A program made the position numbers and the translations under genes. Shown in pieces: positions 8,401 through 9,929 of a DNA stretch of 9,929 nt. The stretch is from contig DCVY01000229.1 of NCBI GenBank assembly GCA_002327945.1, forward strand, positions 640 through 10,568, in the 5' to 3' direction. This DNA comes from Acidovorax delafieldii (GTDB lineage Bacteria; Pseudomonadota; Gammaproteobacteria; Burkholderiales; Burkholderiaceae_C). The notes under the pieces were generated by a model, which was not told where the DNA came from, did no database searches, and worked only from the letters and a program-made list of their open reading frames with translations. Numbering within the stretch: position 1 is the first letter of the stretch; each line of letters starts with the position of its first letter.

Positions 8401-9360
8401 AAGGAGCAGGTGATCCACTTCATCAACAAGAAGCTGCCCGGCGGCCTGCCCAAGCGCACGGCGCGCGCGCTGCTGGACATCGAGGACAAGGACTACGTGC
8501 CGATCATCCGCAACCCCCAGGCCACCACGGCCGATACGGAGGCGGTGTTTTACTTTCCCGGCTGCGGCTCCGAGCGCCTGTTCAGCCAGGTGGGCCTGGC
8601 CACGCAGGCCATGCTGTGGCACGCAGGCGTTCAGACCGTGCTGCCGCCGGGCTACCTGTGCTGCGGCTACCCGCAGCGCGGCTCGGGCCAGTTCGACAAG
8701 GCCGAGAAGATGATCACCGACAACCGGGTGCTCTTTCATCGCGTGGCGAACACGCTCAACTACCTGGACATCAAGACCGTGGTGGTGAGCTGCGGCACCT
8801 GCTACGACCAGCTGCAAGGCTACGAGTTCGACAAAATCTTCCCGGGCAGCCGCATCATCGACATCCACGAATACTTGCTCGAAAAGGGCATCCAGTTGCA
8901 GGGCAAGGGTGCGTACCTGTACCACGAGCCCTGCCACAACCCCATGAAGCTGCAGGACTCGATGAAGACGGTGAAGGCGCTGGTGGGCGAGCAGGTGCTG
9001 AAAAGCGAGCGCTGCTGCGGCGAGTCCGGCACGCTGGGCGTAACCCGCCCCGATGTATCGACCCAGGTGCGCTTTCGCAAGGAAGAAGAAATCAGGAAGG
9101 GCGAAGCCCAGCTGCGTGAAACCATGAAGGCCACCGGTGCGGGGCCGGGCGCCGTGGCCGCGCAGGACAACATCAAGATCTTGACCAGCTGCCCCAGCTG
9201 CCTGCAGGGCCTGAACCGCTACGAAGGCGACCTGCAGAACGGTTTGCTCGAAGCCGACTACATCGTGGTCGAAATGGCGCGCGAGATCCTGGGCGAAAAC
9301 TGGATGCCAGACTACGTTCACCGAGCCAACAACGGCGGCATTGAACGGGTGCTGGTGTGA
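5422..9360 (+). CDS. Giant FAD-linked oxidase / Fe-S oxidoreductase fusion (DUF3683 type)
   Basis: This 1312-residue cytosolic or membrane-peripheral oxidoreductase has these parts in order. Residues 1 to about 170 are a DUF3683-like region of unknown role. A PCMH-type FAD domain follows, with [12 protein letters not shown] (212-223) and [12 protein letters not shown] (292-303). The FAD-oxidase C-terminal domain has the metal/substrate motif [10 protein letters not shown] (691-700) and GEHGIG (736-741). After a short low-GC linker come two [4Fe-4S] motifs (C835, C838, C841, C845; C897, C900, C903, C907). Two CCG cysteine-rich domains finish the chain (C1048, CC 1080-1081, C1124, C1127; C1171, CC 1198-1199, C1257, C1260). 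The family oxidises D-2-hydroxy acids such as D-lactate, glycolate or D-2-hydroxyglutarate and passes electrons via Fe-S clusters to quinone or another carrier. The exact substrate cannot be read from sequence; the serA neighbour suggests D-2-hydroxyglutarate. I placed the start at 5422 ([10 protein letters not shown]). The Shine-Dalgarno is weak (AGG at 5410-5412), and a GTG at 5335 would need translation through the hairpins. Confidence 0.9.
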   Translation: MNVPIALAALQTQAAEPVRLREIPYNYTSFSDREIVIRLLGAPAWEVLDQLRNERRTGRSARMLYEVLGDIWVVQRNPYLQDDLLDNPARRKLLVDALQHRLGEIDKRRTPGDDAERDRLVGALAQAARRAVAEFDATFEQAAALRRQIQRTLGRLTARDNIKFDGLSRVSHVTDATDWRVEYPFVVLTPDTEAEMAGLVKGCIELGLTIIPRGGGTGYTGGAIPLTWKSVVINTEKLEAMTEVEMRRLPGMDREVGTVWTEAGVVTQRVADAAERAGFVFAVDPTSAEASCIGGNIAMNAGGKKAVLWGTALDNLASWRMVTPQAQWLEVTRLDHNMGKIHDADMACFELQYFEADGKTPIRTERLDIPGKTFRKEGLGKDVTDKFLSGLPGIQKEGCDGLITSARWVVHRMPEHTRTVCLEFFGNAKDAVPSIVEIKDFMFAEQKRSGVLLAGLEHLDDRYLKAVGYATKSKKHGGGLPKMVLFGDIAGDNADDVARVTSEVVRIANSRRGEGFIAISPEARKKFWLDRKRTAAISRHTNAFKINEDVVIPLPRMAEYTDGIERINIELSLRNKIKLCDALTGFFGRGNLPLGKHDDANEIPSAELLEDRVAQALALVAEVRALWSGWLQDVATLFPQLQDHTLRASWKTQLRAPLQGIFSGAAFQPILDEATAIHQRVLKGRVWVALHMHAGDGNVHTNLPVNSDDYEMLQTAHQAVERIMVLARSLDGVISGEHGIGITKLEFLTDAELQPFADYKRKIDPEGRFNKGKLLRNQELLTLDGKSPEALSASKPVLHADLTNAYTPSFGLMGHESLIMQQSDIGAIADSVKDCLRCGKCKPVCSTHVPRANLLYSPRNKILATSLLVEAFLYEEQTRRGVSIKHWQEFEDVADHCTVCHKCESPCPVKIDFGDVTMNMRNLLRKMGKKSFRPGNALAMTMLNATNPDTIKLLRTAMVGVGFKAQRMAVDLLRKVGRKQTAKPPATVGTAPIKEQVIHFINKKLPGGLPKRTARALLDIEDKDYVPIIRNPQATTADTEAVFYFPGCGSERLFSQVGLATQAMLWHAGVQTVLPPGYLCCGYPQRGSGQFDKAEKMITDNRVLFHRVANTLNYLDIKTVVVSCGTCYDQLQGYEFDKIFPGSRIIDIHEYLLEKGIQLQGKGAYLYHEPCHNPMKLQDSMKTVKALVGEQVLKSERCCGESGTLGVTRPDVSTQVRFRKEEEIRKGEAQLRETMKATGAGPGAVAAQDNIKILTSCPSCLQGLNRYEGDLQNGLLEADYIVVEMAREILGENWMPDYVHRANNGGIERVLV
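7749..7806 (+). repeat. Degenerate Comamonadaceae-like dispersed repeat inside the coding sequence
   Basis: These 58 bases encode the linker (residues 777-795) between the flavin half and the Fe-S half of the large oxidoreductase. They are 47 percent GC (27 of 58) in a region that is otherwise very GC-rich. The pattern AAATCAGGAGCT, then GACGCTTGATGG, then CCAGAGGCT, ending TTCAAAA resembles a short dispersed repeat I remember from Comamonadaceae genomes (AGCTGCTTGCGCTT, then CGCTAGAGGC, then TTCAAAA). The resemblance is from memory and could not be searched. The insert keeps the reading frame and adds no stop. Confidence 0.5.
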
Positions 9361-9800
9361 CGGCATCAACGCCCGCCGTGCCGTCCTGCCCGCTGTGCGC
9401 GCAGGACGGTGGCCAGCTGGTCTGGCGCGGCGAGAAACTGCGCGTGATCCGCGCCGACGAGGCGGGCTTCCCGGCGTTTTACCGCGTGGTCTGGAACGCC
9501 CATGTGGCCGAGTTTTCTGACTTGGATAAAGTGGACCGCGCGCACTGCATGGATGTGGTGGTGCAGGCAGAGCAGGCGCTGCGCCAGCACCTGCAGCCCG
9601 CCAAAATCAACCTGGCCACGCTGGGCAACATGGTGCCGCACCTGCACTGGCATGTAATTGCGCGCTTTGACTGGGACAGCCACTTTCCGGCACCGGTGTG
9701 GGCCGCGGCACTGCGATCGCGTGACACGGTGCGGGAAGCCGCTTTGCGCGAGCGCTTGCCCGCCATGGAGGCGCAGTTGCGCGGGTGTTTGGGCCTATAG
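9357..9800 (+). CDS. HIT-family nucleotide-binding protein
   Basis: This 147-residue protein has the histidine-triad motif [10 protein letters not shown] (residues 95-104; H95, H97, H99), preceded by [11 protein letters not shown], as in HIT hydrolases that cleave phosphoester or phosphoramidate bonds on nucleotides such as diadenosine polyphosphates or AMP conjugates. An N-terminal CPLC (11-14) may bind zinc, as in some family members. The length is normal for a single-domain HIT protein. The only suitable start is GTG at 9357, which overlaps the TGA of the previous gene as GTGA. There is no clear Shine-Dalgarno, so translation probably depends on ribosomes finishing the upstream gene. The true substrate is unknown, and the link to the oxidoreductase may be only co-expression. 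It is cytosolic, with no signal peptide or membrane segment. Confidence 0.92.
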   Translation: MTASTPAVPSCPLCAQDGGQLVWRGEKLRVIRADEAGFPAFYRVVWNAHVAEFSDLDKVDRAHCMDVVVQAEQALRQHLQPAKINLATLGNMVPHLHWHVIARFDWDSHFPAPVWAAALRSRDTVREAALRERLPAMEAQLRGCLGL

Positions 9801-9815
9801 CGGGTTTGTGGCAGG

Positions 9816-9830
9816 CGCATCCGGGATGCG
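9816..9830. terminator. Inverted repeat after the HIT gene, possible weak terminator
   Basis: CGCATC (9816-9821) and GATGCG (9825-9830) pair around CGG, starting 16 bases after the HIT stop. The next bases (ACAGCTAG) are not a T run, so intrinsic termination is doubtful. Confidence 0.3.
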
Positions 9831-9884
9831 ACAGCTAGTGCAGCGTTTCACCCTAACGTTCATGGTGCAGCTTCCACCACCCCC

Positions 9885-9890
9885 GATAAT
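9885..9890 (+). promoter_or_regulatory. Possible -10 element (GATAAT) near the window end
   Basis: GATAAT matches TATAAT at five of six positions and would serve a gene to the right of the window. The only -35-like sequence, TTCATG at 9859-9864, is 20 bases away, which is too far for a typical promoter. The rest of 9801-9929 shows no gene I can support. Confidence 0.25.
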
Positions 9891-9929
9891 GAAAGAGACT
9901 ATGGGCAGGCAGGCAGCAGGCCCAGGTCG

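Noticed and set aside
172..9360. FixAB as the electron acceptor of the neighbouring 2-hydroxy-acid dehydrogenase, because an ETF accepts electrons from D-2-hydroxyglutarate dehydrogenase in Pseudomonas
   Set aside because: FixAB belongs to the NADH-oxidising bifurcating group and is in a separate nif-linked operon. The large enzyme has its own Fe-S relay, so proximity alone does not support this.
9889..9929. Start of a further gene at ATG 9889 (14 residues to the window end)
   Set aside because: It is too short, has no ribosome binding site, no recognisable N-terminus, and the ATG overlaps a possible -10 element.

Overview
This window looks like part of the chromosome of a nitrogen-fixing betaproteobacterium, most likely Burkholderiales of the Comamonadaceae/Sphaerotilaceae type. 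The grounds are high GC with strongly GC-ended codons, a nif-associated fixABCX operon, and a serA / giant FAD-FeS oxidoreductase / HIT gene order that I recall from this order. One degenerate element also resembles a repeat I remember from Comamonadaceae genomes. The assignment is inference from memory, not a database result. All genes are on the + strand.

Region 1 (1-3754) is a tightly packed operon: the 3' end of a probable nifW, then fixA, fixB, fixC and fixX. Two junctions are 4-base ATGA overlaps (fixA/fixB, fixC/fixX) and the other gaps are 12 and 24 bases. FixAB is an electron-transfer flavoprotein of the bifurcating type, FixC an ETF:quinone oxidoreductase-like flavoprotein and FixX its ferredoxin-like partner. 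In diazotrophs this membrane-associated complex oxidises NADH and splits the electrons between quinone and ferredoxin/flavodoxin, the low-potential donor for nitrogenase.

Region 2 (3755-4104) is a 350-base non-coding stretch with lower GC than its flanks. It contains three small inverted repeats and one perfect match to the NifA upstream activator pattern TGT-N10-ACA. It probably marks the border between the nif/fix block and ordinary chromosomal genes.

Region 3 (4105-9800) holds serA (D-3-phosphoglycerate dehydrogenase, E. coli type with a C-terminal ACT domain), a 1312-residue FAD plus iron-sulfur oxidoreductase (N-terminal DUF3683-like region, FAD-linked oxidase, two [4Fe-4S] motifs, two CCG-type cysteine-rich domains), and a HIT-family protein starting at a GTG that overlaps the stop of the giant gene. 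SerA enzymes of this type can reduce 2-oxoglutarate to D-2-hydroxyglutarate, and the large flavoprotein belongs to the superfamily that includes D-lactate, glycolate and D-2-hydroxyglutarate dehydrogenases. The most interesting functional hypothesis is therefore that the neighbour removes the SerA by-product and pulls serine synthesis forward. The last 129 bases (9801-9929) contain a small inverted repeat and a possible -10 element, but no gene I can support.

I found no RNA gene, insertion sequence, CRISPR array, phage gene or clearly new multi-gene system here.
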